From NCBI GenBank assembly GCA_041736915.1, contig JBGSST010000253.1, positions 1 through 34,085 on the forward strand: a stretch of 34,085 nt of DNA, written 5' to 3'. Both the position numbers and the translations under genes were made by a program. The notes beneath the pieces are model-generated. The model was not told the origin of the DNA. It worked only from the letters and a program-made list of their open reading frames with translations, and made no database searches. The stretch's first letter is position 1. Each line of letters opens with the position of its first letter. Source of the stretch: JBGSST01 sp041736915 (GTDB taxonomy: Bacteria > Bdellovibrionota > FAC87 > UBA2466). Below are positions 23,481-31,162 of this stretch, in pieces.

Positions 23481-24695
23481 CTACCAGCGGTGCCAGGGCG
23501 GCGTCCACGGTACGGTGGTTTCGGGGCAAGTATCCGGATGCTTGGGAAAGACGAAGTGCGCGAAGGACATCCGTTGGTCAAAATCGAACCGCAGATCGCC
23601 GACCAGCCACTCGTCACCGCGATCCACGAGAAACGGAACACGCGAGAAGCTTAAAAAGCCCCTCACCTGGCAGTGGTTCTCCGCGAGGTTTTTCAGCTCT
23701 TTGAAGTCGCCGGTGTGCTCTCCCGACCAGCGATACCGCCGCACGTCGGGTTCGCTTACTTCGGCCATGGGAGCCAGCCCTCTTTCACTTCGGAACGAAG
23801 GGCAGCGGCTAACGGGCGAGAGCCACGGAAGCGCGGCCGCAATGCCGCGGCGAAGGTAGTAAGCGTTGCCCGTAGCGTCGAGCTCAATGGGAATGATCAG
23901 CCAGCAAAAAGGGTCGCCGGGCAAGGGCGACAGGGCCACCTCGGCGAGACGCCGTTCAGGATGATCCGCGGCGGACTTGGCGGTGTAGCTCCACTGCACG
24001 AGACGCCCCGAGATAGCAAAAACCGTGACCACCCCCAAGAAAAGAAAAGCGGCAAACCGATACCGCTGAAGCTCACCCGCGTGCTGGCTGCGGTACCACG
24101 CCGCGAGCCCCACCACCGTGGCCGACAGCGCGGCCGCCACCGACACGAACGGAGTGGCCCACGCGGCGGCAAGGATGCCAAAAAAGCAAACCGCCAGCAG
24201 CAGCCGATATCTCCGCCGCTTTACGGTAAACAAGATAGCGGGCAGCAGCGTGACCCACCCCAGCGGCTCGAGGATGAATAGCGTATCGAGGTAGAACCAG
24301 CGGTTCCATAGGGGCCAGAACGGGTGCACGCCGTAGCTATTGAGTGAATCGAGCACGACGTGCAACACGATGCCGAGACCGCCCACCAAAAAGCATTCGC
24401 GGAATTTACGAACCCAGCGCCACGGTTTTCCGTCGAGCTTTTCCGCCAGCCACGGAAACATCGATACCAGCAGCGCAAACACGATCGTGTGGGTGTGGCC
24501 GCGGTGGTGCAGCAGGTAACCGAGATTTACGTCGGCCGCGTAGGCGTAGATGAAGTCGAGATCCGGTAGGTTGTTGGCCACGAGACTCGTGGCGACCACC
24601 GCGGATCGCTTGCACTGCGGCTTCTTGTCCCGGCGCGTGAGGTACCACAGCTCGCCTACCGTAATGCCGACTAAAGAATGGGTGACGTTATCCAT
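23481..24695 (-). CDS. YdjM-like membrane protein, putative metal-dependent hydrolase
   Basis: A 404-residue protein. The N-terminal part has the PF04307 pattern: MDNVTHSLVGITVGELW, NNLPDLDF, HHRGHTHTIVFAL and HVVLDSLNSYG, whose His and Asp residues could bind metal. Several transmembrane helices follow up to about residue 250. The last 150 residues form a soluble, aromatic-rich domain ending FPKHPDTCPE. Members are predicted membrane-bound hydrolases with unknown substrate. ATG 24695 matches the family N-terminus. It begins 34 bases after the phnE stop, so it is probably read from the phn promoter, though no function links them. Confidence 0.88.
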   Translation of the reverse strand: MDNVTHSLVGITVGELWYLTRRDKKPQCKRSAVVATSLVANNLPDLDFIYAYAADVNLGYLLHHRGHTHTIVFALLVSMFPWLAEKLDGKPWRWVRKFRECFLVGGLGIVLHVVLDSLNSYGVHPFWPLWNRWFYLDTLFILEPLGWVTLLPAILFTVKRRRYRLLLAVCFFGILAAAWATPFVSVAAALSATVVGLAAWYRSQHAGELQRYRFAAFLFLGVVTVFAISGRLVQWSYTAKSAADHPERRLAEVALSPLPGDPFCWLIIPIELDATGNAYYLRRGIAAALPWLSPVSRCPSFRSERGLAPMAEVSEPDVRRYRWSGEHTGDFKELKNLAENHCQVRGFLSFSRVPFLVDRGDEWLVGDLRFDFDQRMSFAHFVFPKHPDTCPETTVPWTPPWHRW

Positions 24696-24729
24696 GGTGA
24701 ATGACCAAGGATAACAGAAGAACGGTGTA

Positions 24730-25539
24730 CTAGAGAACCGACCGGCGCAGCTTGGACGAAATGAAGTCCACCGTCATGACCAGCGCCAAAATGACGAGGA
24801 TCACCGTACAAACTTTTTCGTACTGGAACAGGCGCATGTACTGCGTGAGCAGGAAGCCGATACCGCCGGCCCCTACCAACCCAAGCACTACCGCCACGCG
24901 GACGTTGAGCTCGAAGCGGAACAGGAAATAGCTTACGAAGTGCGGCGCCACCTGCGGCCACACGGCCCAGCGGATCGTTGCCAGGCGTCCGGCACCTGCG
25001 CTACGCAACGCCTCGACCGGTCCGGGGTCAATGGCTTCGATGGCGTCGGCAAACAGCTTGCCGAGCATGCCGACCGAGTGAATCGCCAACGCTAACGTTC
25101 CGGGGAACGGGCCCAAGCCTACGGCGCTCACGAAGAACAAAGCCAAAATCAGCGAGTCGATGGCGCGATCGGCGTTCAGGAAAAAAATCGTGAAGCCGCG
25201 GATGAACTTGCTCTCCGTAATGTTGGCCGCCGCCATAAAGCCCACGGGTAACGACAGCACCGCCGCGATGATCGTGGAGACCCAAGCGAGCTCGATGGTG
25301 AGCACGGTCTCTTCCCATACCTTAGGGAGAATCTCGAAGTTAGGCGGGAACATGCGCGACAGAAAGTCGGCCATGTAAGGCAGACCGGCGTGCAAGCGCG
25401 GCAGTGAAAACTCGACTGCCTGAGCGGAAAGGTAGGTGAGATAGAGGACGACGATCCAGAAAGCGGAACGCGCCACTTTGTCCATCACCCGGGAACCATC
25501 TACCGCCACGACCGGAATCTTTTTCTCTACTTTAACCAC
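24730..25539 (-). CDS. phnE: Phosphonate-type ABC transporter permease
   Basis: A 269-residue inner-membrane permease. It has about six hydrophobic segments and a BPD-transporter coupling loop (EALRSAGAGRLATIRWAVWPQV) of the PhnE type. Together with PhnC and PhnD it would import phosphonate, phosphite or phosphate; the substrate cannot be told from the permease. GTG 25539 lies two bases after the phnC stop, with no good ribosome site, so translation is probably coupled. It is the last of the three transporter genes. Confidence 0.9.
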   Translation of the reverse strand: MVKVEKKIPVVAVDGSRVMDKVARSAFWIVVLYLTYLSAQAVEFSLPRLHAGLPYMADFLSRMFPPNFEILPKVWEETVLTIELAWVSTIIAAVLSLPVGFMAAANITESKFIRGFTIFFLNADRAIDSLILALFFVSAVGLGPFPGTLALAIHSVGMLGKLFADAIEAIDPGPVEALRSAGAGRLATIRWAVWPQVAPHFVSYFLFRFELNVRVAVVLGLVGAGGIGFLLTQYMRLFQYEKVCTVILVILALVMTVDFISSKLRRSVL

Positions 25540-25541
25540 GG

Positions 25542-26309
25542 CTACGCGTTGCTCCCCGTATTGTTCTCATCGAGGTGATAGATCTTCTCGAGCTCTTCTT
25601 CCGACAACGCCGACATCGGCCCGTCGAAAACGAGATGACCTTTACGGAAGGCGATCACGCGCTGAGCGTACTTCCGAGCCAACGACAGCACGTGAATGTT
25701 CACTAACACCGTGATGCCCTTGTCGCGGTTGATCTTGGAAAGAATATCGAGCACGACTTCCGAAAGCTTGGGATCGAGGGAGGCCATAGGCTCATCGGCC
25801 ATTATGATCTGTGGCTGCTGCACCATCGCCCGGGCGATCGCCACCCGCTGCTGTTGCCCGCCCGACAAGTTGCGGACCTTTTCGGCGTAACGGCCCGACA
25901 GGCCGACCGAGTCCAAAGCTTCCTTCGCCAGCTTCAGGTTTTCGTCGCCCCACATTCCGGTAAGCGAACGCCAGCGCGGCACGTAGGCCACGCGTCCCAC
26001 CAGAACGTTCTGAATGGCGGTGAGGCTCTTTACGAGATTGAACTGCTGAAAAATGAAACCAATGCGCGAGCGAAGGGTAACCAGCTCTTTACGGGTAAGC
26101 TTTTCTACGGATAGCCCGAGAACTTCCATGTGTCCCGCGGTCGGTACGTTCACGCCATTGATCGCGCGCAGGAAAGTGCTCTTCCCGGCGCCGGAAAGAC
26201 CGATGACCGCGATGAATTCACCGGGCGTCACTTCGACGTTAACGTCCTTCAGCGCGAAGGTACGGCCGCCATCGAAGCTCTTCGACAGATTTCGTGCGAT
26301 GATCGCCAT
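25542..26309 (-). CDS. phnC: Phosphonate-type ABC transporter ATPase
   Basis: A 255-residue ATPase that powers import. Walker A is GLSGAGKST, the signature LSGGQQQR, and Walker B IIMADEP followed by a D-loop SLDP. The H-loop His lies in LVNIHVLSLA. Residues IFQQFNLV form the Q-loop. The NVLVGRVAYVPRW segment is characteristic of PhnC rather than other ATPases. It has AAAGGT before ATG 26309 and lies ten bases after the phnD stop. Confidence 0.95.
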   Translation of the reverse strand: MAIIARNLSKSFDGGRTFALKDVNVEVTPGEFIAVIGLSGAGKSTFLRAINGVNVPTAGHMEVLGLSVEKLTRKELVTLRSRIGFIFQQFNLVKSLTAIQNVLVGRVAYVPRWRSLTGMWGDENLKLAKEALDSVGLSGRYAEKVRNLSGGQQQRVAIARAMVQQPQIIMADEPMASLDPKLSEVVLDILSKINRDKGITVLVNIHVLSLARKYAQRVIAFRKGHLVFDGPMSALSEEELEKIYHLDENNTGSNA

Positions 26310-26319
26310 GGGACCTTTA

Positions 26320-27201
26320 TTAGTCTTCGAGTTTGAGAACGCGGGCCGCGGCGCGAACCGCCTCGTAGTCTTCGGGCTTAGCCGAAACCATCGAGTCGAT
26401 ACGGTACATCGCCTTCAAAATCTTTTTGCCTTCTTCGTCTTTGCCCATGCCGATTAGCAAATCCACGGTCTTATCGACCACTTCTTTGTTGCTGGCGATG
26501 AACTTTTTCGACGTGGCCATCGTGTCGCCGGTGATCGGCTCCGTGACGTAAATCGAACGGACCTTCTTCTTCTCTTCGTCGGTCTTCAGGAACTGGGTCC
26601 AGGCCCCCGTGGTGCCTTCTTTGTTGTCGCAGAAAGTGGCTCCGGCATCGACCGTGCCGTTGATTACCGCAAGCACCAAAGCGTCGTGCGAGCCGGCGAA
26701 GATCTGGCGGCCGAAATACTTGTCGGCGTCGATGTTCTTCTTGGAAAGTAAATTGGCCTTCGGGAAGATGTGGCCCGAGGTGCTCGACGGATCCACCCAG
26801 GCGATGTTCTTACCCTTGAGGTCTTCAATCTTCGCGTAGGGGCGGTCCGAGCGGGTGATGATGCACGAGAAGAAGTAGGCCTGCCCTTTGCGCACGCTCT
26901 TGAGCAGCACCTGGGCGTTTGCCACCTTCTCAGCCTTCACGTAGCTGAACGGTGCTAACCAGGCGAAATCGATCTGGCCGCTACGTAGCGCTTCGATCAG
27001 CGCGGTGTAGTCGGTGGCCACGAACGTCTTGGCGTCGTAGCCGGTCTTCTTCTTGTAGTACTCCACGAAGAGTTTGCCGTTGAATTCGGTGGTCTCGGCG
27101 TTTTCGGCGGGGTTGAAGCCCATCACCACGGGTCGCTTCAGCTCGGCCGCTTGGGCGGCGGAAAGGGTCACCAACGTAAAAATCATCAGTAGACGCGACA
27201 T
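26320..27201 (-). CDS. phnD: Phosphate/phosphite/phosphonate ABC transporter binding protein
   Basis: A 293-residue periplasmic binding protein with signal peptide (MSRLLMIFTLVTLSAAQAA). PhnD-family landmarks are LRSGQIDFAWLAPFSYV, WVDPSSTSGHIFPKANL, and GSHDALVLAVINGTVDAGATF. The Ser/Thr/Ser cluster after WVDP is expected to bind the phosphoryl group. ATG 27201 has AAGGAG five bases upstream. It is the first gene of the set. No C-P lyase, phosphonatase or phosphite dehydrogenase gene is in the window, so what happens to the imported compound is unclear. Confidence 0.93.
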   Translation of the reverse strand: MSRLLMIFTLVTLSAAQAAELKRPVVMGFNPAENAETTEFNGKLFVEYYKKKTGYDAKTFVATDYTALIEALRSGQIDFAWLAPFSYVKAEKVANAQVLLKSVRKGQAYFFSCIITRSDRPYAKIEDLKGKNIAWVDPSSTSGHIFPKANLLSKKNIDADKYFGRQIFAGSHDALVLAVINGTVDAGATFCDNKEGTTGAWTQFLKTDEEKKKVRSIYVTEPITGDTMATSKKFIASNKEVVDKTVDLLIGMGKDEEGKKILKAMYRIDSMVSAKPEDYEAVRAAARVLKLED

Positions 27202-27233
27202 GAATTCTCCTTGGAGTGCTTTGAGACCGATGC

Positions 27234-27254
27234 TTCATAGCAAAACTTTCATAG
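27234..27254. promoter_or_regulatory. 7-bp direct repeat upstream of phnD
   Basis: TTCATAG occurs at 27234 and 27248, a 14-base spacing, in the phnD upstream region. A Pho box uses 7-base repeats spaced 11 bases apart, so this is not a standard one. It could be part of a regulator site or the phnD promoter. Confidence 0.25.
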
Positions 27255-27320
27255 GAATTCAGTCAGAAAACAGTTCTGTGCTCGGTTTTCTTCACCCGTC
27301 GCGCCAAGCCCAGAGCGTCA

Positions 27321-27334
27321 TTCCGTTAACGGAA
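27321..27334. promoter_or_regulatory. 14-bp perfect palindrome, possible operator
   Basis: TTCCGTTAACGGAA is its own reverse complement. It lies between divergent phnD and HAD genes, 17 bases upstream of the HAD -35 box, a usual position for a dimeric repressor or activator. Confidence 0.4.
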
Positions 27335-27351
27335 ACTTGCCGGGGTTTTCG

Positions 27352-27380
27352 TTGACCATCTTCAAGGATTTCAGTTACCT
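27352..27380 (+). promoter_or_regulatory. Promoter of the HAD gene, possibly leaderless
   Basis: TTGACC (27352-27357, five of six) is 17 bases from TTACCT (27375-27380), a weak -10 that ends six bases before ATG 27387. No Shine-Dalgarno precedes the ATG. Confidence 0.4.
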
Positions 27381-27386
27381 AGTGTC

Positions 27387-28220
27387 ATGCCTCCAACCGA
27401 TGCTTCCGACTCAAAAGCGCTCTTTGCCCGCAAGGAATGGCTGCAGAAATCCGCGTTCACACCCCACTCGGGTGAGGCGCTTTTGGTCACTTTAGAGAAA
27501 TCGGTGAACCAAACGCTGGATGCCGGCAAGACCCCGGTACTGCTGCTCGACCTCGACAGCACGTTGTACGACACCTCAAAACGCAACCAAGTCATCCTGA
27601 AGGAATGGCTGGAAGAGAAGAAGCCGCAGGACCCGGTTTACTCGGCCCTGGCCGGCATGGAGCGTGACGTTCGCTTTTATTCGATGGCCGACCTGTTCGG
27701 TAGCATCGGCTTGTCGCTGGAAGACGCGATGACCAAGGCGCACTGGGAAGATTTGAAGGAATACTGGAAGGCGCGGTTCTTTACCGATCCTTATGTTCAG
27801 TACGATGAGCCCTATCCGGGCAGCCCCGATTTCGTGAAGGCCGCGTTCCGGTTCGATGTCGTGATCGCTTACCTCACGGGCCGCGATCGCCCCGGCATGG
27901 AAAAGGGCACGCTGGCCGCGTTGCAACGCGACGGGTTTCCCATGCCGAACGGTCACAACGTGTTTCTCTATATGAAGCCCCAGCGCGAAGGGGACGACTA
28001 CCTCTATAAGATGGGGGAGCTAGAGAAGATTCAAAAGCTAGGCGAAGTAGTGGCCTCGTTCGAGAACGAGCCCAAAAACTTCATCGGTATCTGCCAACGG
28101 TTTCCGAAAGCCATTCACGTCTTCGTGGACTCGGTATGCAGCGATCATCCCGCCTTGCCGGCCGAAGATGCGTACTTGTTGGAGAGCTGGGCCATAAAGC
28201 GTTCGCGCACTCGCTCGTAA
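27387..28220 (+). CDS. HAD-family phosphatase-like hydrolase
   Basis: A 277-residue soluble protein with haloacid dehalogenase motifs. Motif I is LLDLDSTLYD (nucleophile Asp55, acid Asp57), motif II the Thr of YLTGRDR (Thr164), and an acidic FENEPKN near residue 225 fits motif IV. A helical cap lies between motifs I and II. The substrate is unknown; these enzymes usually cleave phosphate esters. The first 45 residues are extra relative to a minimal HAD core. The last 76 bases overlap the end of the convergent ClC gene on the other strand. Confidence 0.85.
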   Translation: MPPTDASDSKALFARKEWLQKSAFTPHSGEALLVTLEKSVNQTLDAGKTPVLLLDLDSTLYDTSKRNQVILKEWLEEKKPQDPVYSALAGMERDVRFYSMADLFGSIGLSLEDAMTKAHWEDLKEYWKARFFTDPYVQYDEPYPGSPDFVKAAFRFDVVIAYLTGRDRPGMEKGTLAALQRDGFPMPNGHNVFLYMKPQREGDDYLYKMGELEKIQKLGEVVASFENEPKNFIGICQRFPKAIHVFVDSVCSDHPALPAEDAYLLESWAIKRSRTRS

Positions 28221-29605
28221 AGGGCCTTGGGCTCGACTCCGTTCGCCACCAGCGTGCCGGTAACGGCCGTGACCATCATGGGAAAGATCGCGGAGTGGCG
28301 ATCGGTCATCTCGAGTACCAGCACGAACGCGGTAAACGGGGTGCGCATGACTCCCGACAGAAAACCGATCATGCCGAGCAAAACCATCAGGTTCACGTTC
28401 GGGCCAGTGTAAAGCGTAGAGGCGATCTTGCCGCCAATAGCCGCACCGGCCGCAAGCGACGGCGCAAAAACGCCCCCGGCACAGCCGGAGGCCATCGATA
28501 CGATGGGCATAAACACGCGCGACAGCAACACGAGCCACTCGGGATTCTTGTTCTCCTGAAACAAAAGCTCCGTCGTCATCTCCATGCCACTGCCTAAAGC
28601 GAAGGGGCCAACGTAAAAGCCCACCAGCGCCACGACGAGGCCAATGGTAGCCGCCAGCCAGGCTTGCTGCTTATAAGTAAGCCCCGCGCGAAAATTTCCG
28701 ACCATGTACAGGCCTCGGCCAAAGTAGGCGCCAGCCAGACCGGTGACCACCCCGGTGAAAATGGCCCACGGGATAAGCGCTGCCTTTACCGGCAAGAACT
28801 TCGGGTAACCAAAGAAGAGGTAAGGGCCGAGCAACCACTGGGCCACCAAACCGCTGATGATCACGGCAGTGATGAGATGGGTTTTGAACTTTTGGAAGTG
28901 CGCGTGGGATAGCTCTTCAATGGCGAATACGATTCCGCCGAGTGGAGTATTGAACGCGGCGGCCACTCCGGCCGCGCCGCCCGCGATGAACAGCGACTGG
29001 TAGCTGATGTCCCACAGCTTGCGGAAACGCCACCCTACCCAGAAGAAAATTCCGGCCGCGATGTGGATGGTGGACCCTTCTCGCCCAATCGCCCCGCCCG
29101 CCAAAATGAAGCAGAGTGAGCTGGCCATCACGACGAACACCGTGCGCATTCCCACTAGGTCGCGCAGGGGGCCATCGGCCGGCGCCTTTTCCCACGCTAC
29201 CGCGGTCATCACCTGCGGAATGCCGCTGCCGCCCGCGAAGGGGGCGAATCGCTGCACGAGCCACCAGCCCAGCCAGGTTAGGCCCGGCGCCAGCACGAGA
29301 AACGCGTACGGCCGCTGAATCGCCATCCAGTGGTGGTATTCGGAGAAAAGCTTGAACACCTCGGCGTAGAAGACGGCGACGAACGCTACGAGGATCGCGC
29401 CCGTCCAGTAGATGAGCGCTTGCAGACCAGGATGCGTTCGCAGGAACGCCTCGATCTGCGAACGGACCTCGAACGTCTGCAGTAGTTCCCAAAGTCGTCG
29501 GGGACTGCCGGCGGCCGCAAGCTCGCGCGCGACAAGGTCCAGAGAATCTAATCCCGGAACGTCGCGCACCAGCTTACGCCAGAATTCGCTGAGACGCTTT
29601 TTCAC
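28145..29605 (-). CDS. ClC-family chloride channel/antiporter
   Basis: A 486-residue inner-membrane protein of the ClC fold. Selectivity motifs are present: GSGIP at 126-130, GREGS at 174-178 with gating Glu176, and GGVFAPSLAAG later. Glu230 or 231 in FAIEEL is the expected proton-side Glu of exchangers, suggesting a proton/chloride antiporter rather than a channel. A Tyr in KALYERV near the end matches the anion-binding Tyr. The N-terminal 60 residues form a soluble helical extension; there is no CBS domain. The start is GTG 29605, without a ribosome site; TAGACT six bases upstream could be a -10. The stop lies inside the convergent HAD gene. Confidence 0.92.
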   Translation of the reverse strand: MKKRLSEFWRKLVRDVPGLDSLDLVARELAAAGSPRRLWELLQTFEVRSQIEAFLRTHPGLQALIYWTGAILVAFVAVFYAEVFKLFSEYHHWMAIQRPYAFLVLAPGLTWLGWWLVQRFAPFAGGSGIPQVMTAVAWEKAPADGPLRDLVGMRTVFVVMASSLCFILAGGAIGREGSTIHIAAGIFFWVGWRFRKLWDISYQSLFIAGGAAGVAAAFNTPLGGIVFAIEELSHAHFQKFKTHLITAVIISGLVAQWLLGPYLFFGYPKFLPVKAALIPWAIFTGVVTGLAGAYFGRGLYMVGNFRAGLTYKQQAWLAATIGLVVALVGFYVGPFALGSGMEMTTELLFQENKNPEWLVLLSRVFMPIVSMASGCAGGVFAPSLAAGAAIGGKIASTLYTGPNVNLMVLLGMIGFLSGVMRTPFTAFVLVLEMTDRHSAIFPMMVTAVTGTLVANGVEPKALYERVRERFMAQLSNKYASSAGKAG

Positions 29606-29637
29606 TACCCTAGTCTACCCTACACCGGCCCCTCGGC

Positions 29638-29654
29638 CGCCGTTTTTAACGGCG
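29638..29654. other. Short perfect inverted repeat around the glucoamylase stop codon
   Basis: CGCCGTT and AACGGCG flank TTT, and the TAA of the GH15 gene lies at its centre. It has no T-tract. It may be a weak terminator or mRNA 3'-end hairpin before the ClC gene, 33 bases further on. Confidence 0.4.
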
Positions 29655-31043
29655 AGCGTCGATGGCGGTGATAAACGCGGCGTTGCTCCAGGTGAGGTCT
29701 TTGGCCCCCTGGCGAAATCCACTGTGGCGGTTGAACTGCTCGGGCAAACGCCCGTCGTCGCCGCCGTGAAATTTCACACGAGCCAAGAAAGAATCTCCCC
29801 GTGACCGCATCGCCGCGGCCAGCTGACTGACACTCGACCCGGAGTCGATGCCCAGCCATTTAAAAAACCGTTCGTTGATCGAGTTGATGGAGAAGGAACC
29901 CTTCTTTTCGAACTCGGCCGCCGAGCGGTACAAAAATTCAGCGTAGCCCGTGGTCAGCAGGAACCAGGGGTTACCCTCGCCGCCCGGAAAGCCAGGCTCG
30001 CCGCCGTTGTACTGATCTTCCGGATACCGGCCGATCGCCACACCGGGAGCGTTGCCCTTGTTGACGCCGTAGATCGTGCGGTTAGCTTCCAGCACGCGCT
30101 CGAAGGTCGACAACATTTTGTCGTCGGTAACGCCGAACTTGCCGTCGGGGGTTGCCCCGTGCAGCGCCGAGATCACCACCGAAGCGTCGATGCCGGCGTG
30201 CTTGTAATCCAAGCCCCCGTCACGATCGATCGTGGGGATCAGCGTGCCCTTGTCCGCCGCCCAATGCCACTCGAGCTCGCGCTCGATGTTACCGGCCTGC
30301 TTGCGATAAAACGCCGCCGCCCCGCTATCGTCGAGGCGGTCCGCGAGCCATGCCCCATCGAGCAGCGCCCGGCGCATCGCCATACGCGAGTAAACGTGTT
30401 TACCCTTAACCTCTTCCCATAGATCGAAGCAGGTCTCTTGCCAGTGGTAGGCCACGAATTCGAGGTCCGCCTTGAGGGTGGTGTGGGTCGGAATCTTTCC
30501 GTCGTAGAGGCGGGTCTTCACCCAGTCCATCTTGCCCGCTTTGATCCACACGTCGGCCAGCTGCACGAGAGCAATCGCGCGTAGCGCGGGCCCGTCGTTC
30601 TGCGGTCGGCCCCAGGGGCCATTGAACGGATCCCCGTTCACGTGAAATTTCGGCTCACCCATTCCGCTCAACGTGTTCGACAGCTGATTGCGGCGCGAGA
30701 GGTCTACGAAATCCAGGAGAAACTTCGCCAGGTGTTTCTTATGATCGGAGTTCTGGGTTCCTTCGAACTCCAAAATCGCGGCCTGCACCACGATGCCCGC
30801 GTCGCGAATCCAGTGAAACCAGTAGTCGGGATCACTTTTGGACGTGGCGGCCACCACCGTTCCGGGTGCCGTTCCGTCCGGAGATAGATTCGGTATGAGG
30901 TAGTCAGCCGCTTTCTGACGCTGCCAACTAACCCATTCATTGAAAGAATCGGCCTTAACCGCGGTAGCAAACAGCTGGAAGCCCAGCACGATTGCGAGTG
31001 CAAAGGAGTGACGTCGTACGAAGTGGTTCAAGATTCCCCCCAT
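29646..31043 (-). CDS. Exported GH15 glucoamylase-like glycoside hydrolase
   Basis: A 465-residue protein with a signal peptide (FALAIVLGFQLFATAVKA, cleavage near residue 31). The (alpha/alpha)6 catalytic domain has the fungal-type GH15 signatures: DYWFHWIRDAGI, GRPQNDGPALRA, the acid CFDLWEE with Glu210, and EQFNRHSG with the likely base Glu435, followed by LTWSNAAF. It would release glucose from the non-reducing ends of starch, glycogen or related oligosaccharides outside the cytoplasm. There is no starch-binding domain. A cytoplasmic or periplasmic sugar uptake partner is not seen nearby. Confidence 0.93.
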   Translation of the reverse strand: MGGILNHFVRRHSFALAIVLGFQLFATAVKADSFNEWVSWQRQKAADYLIPNLSPDGTAPGTVVAATSKSDPDYWFHWIRDAGIVVQAAILEFEGTQNSDHKKHLAKFLLDFVDLSRRNQLSNTLSGMGEPKFHVNGDPFNGPWGRPQNDGPALRAIALVQLADVWIKAGKMDWVKTRLYDGKIPTHTTLKADLEFVAYHWQETCFDLWEEVKGKHVYSRMAMRRALLDGAWLADRLDDSGAAAFYRKQAGNIERELEWHWAADKGTLIPTIDRDGGLDYKHAGIDASVVISALHGATPDGKFGVTDDKMLSTFERVLEANRTIYGVNKGNAPGVAIGRYPEDQYNGGEPGFPGGEGNPWFLLTTGYAEFLYRSAAEFEKKGSFSINSINERFFKWLGIDSGSSVSQLAAAMRSRGDSFLARVKFHGGDDGRLPEQFNRHSGFRQGAKDLTWSNAAFITAIDARR

Positions 31044-31103
31044 GTTCCATTTCCCCGAAGACCTTCATACCGGAAGGCGTATCCTATAGAAAACAGGAAT
31101 CTT

Positions 31104-31132
31104 TTGACTACGTTGCGTTACTTTTCTTAAAT
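31104..31132 (+). promoter_or_regulatory. Sigma-70-like promoter of the thiolase gene
   Basis: TTGACT (31104-31109) and TTAAAT (31127-31132) are 17 bases apart, five and four of six matches. Transcription would start near 31139, leaving about 24 bases including AAAGGAG before ATG 31163. Confidence 0.7.
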
Positions 31133-31162
31133 GCAAAATAGATTTCGATTAAAGGAGCCTTC

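Noticed and set aside
29606..29637. Repeated CTACCCTA words resembling telomere-like or iteron repeats
   Set aside because: Only two imperfect copies in a short gap; chance is the simplest explanation.
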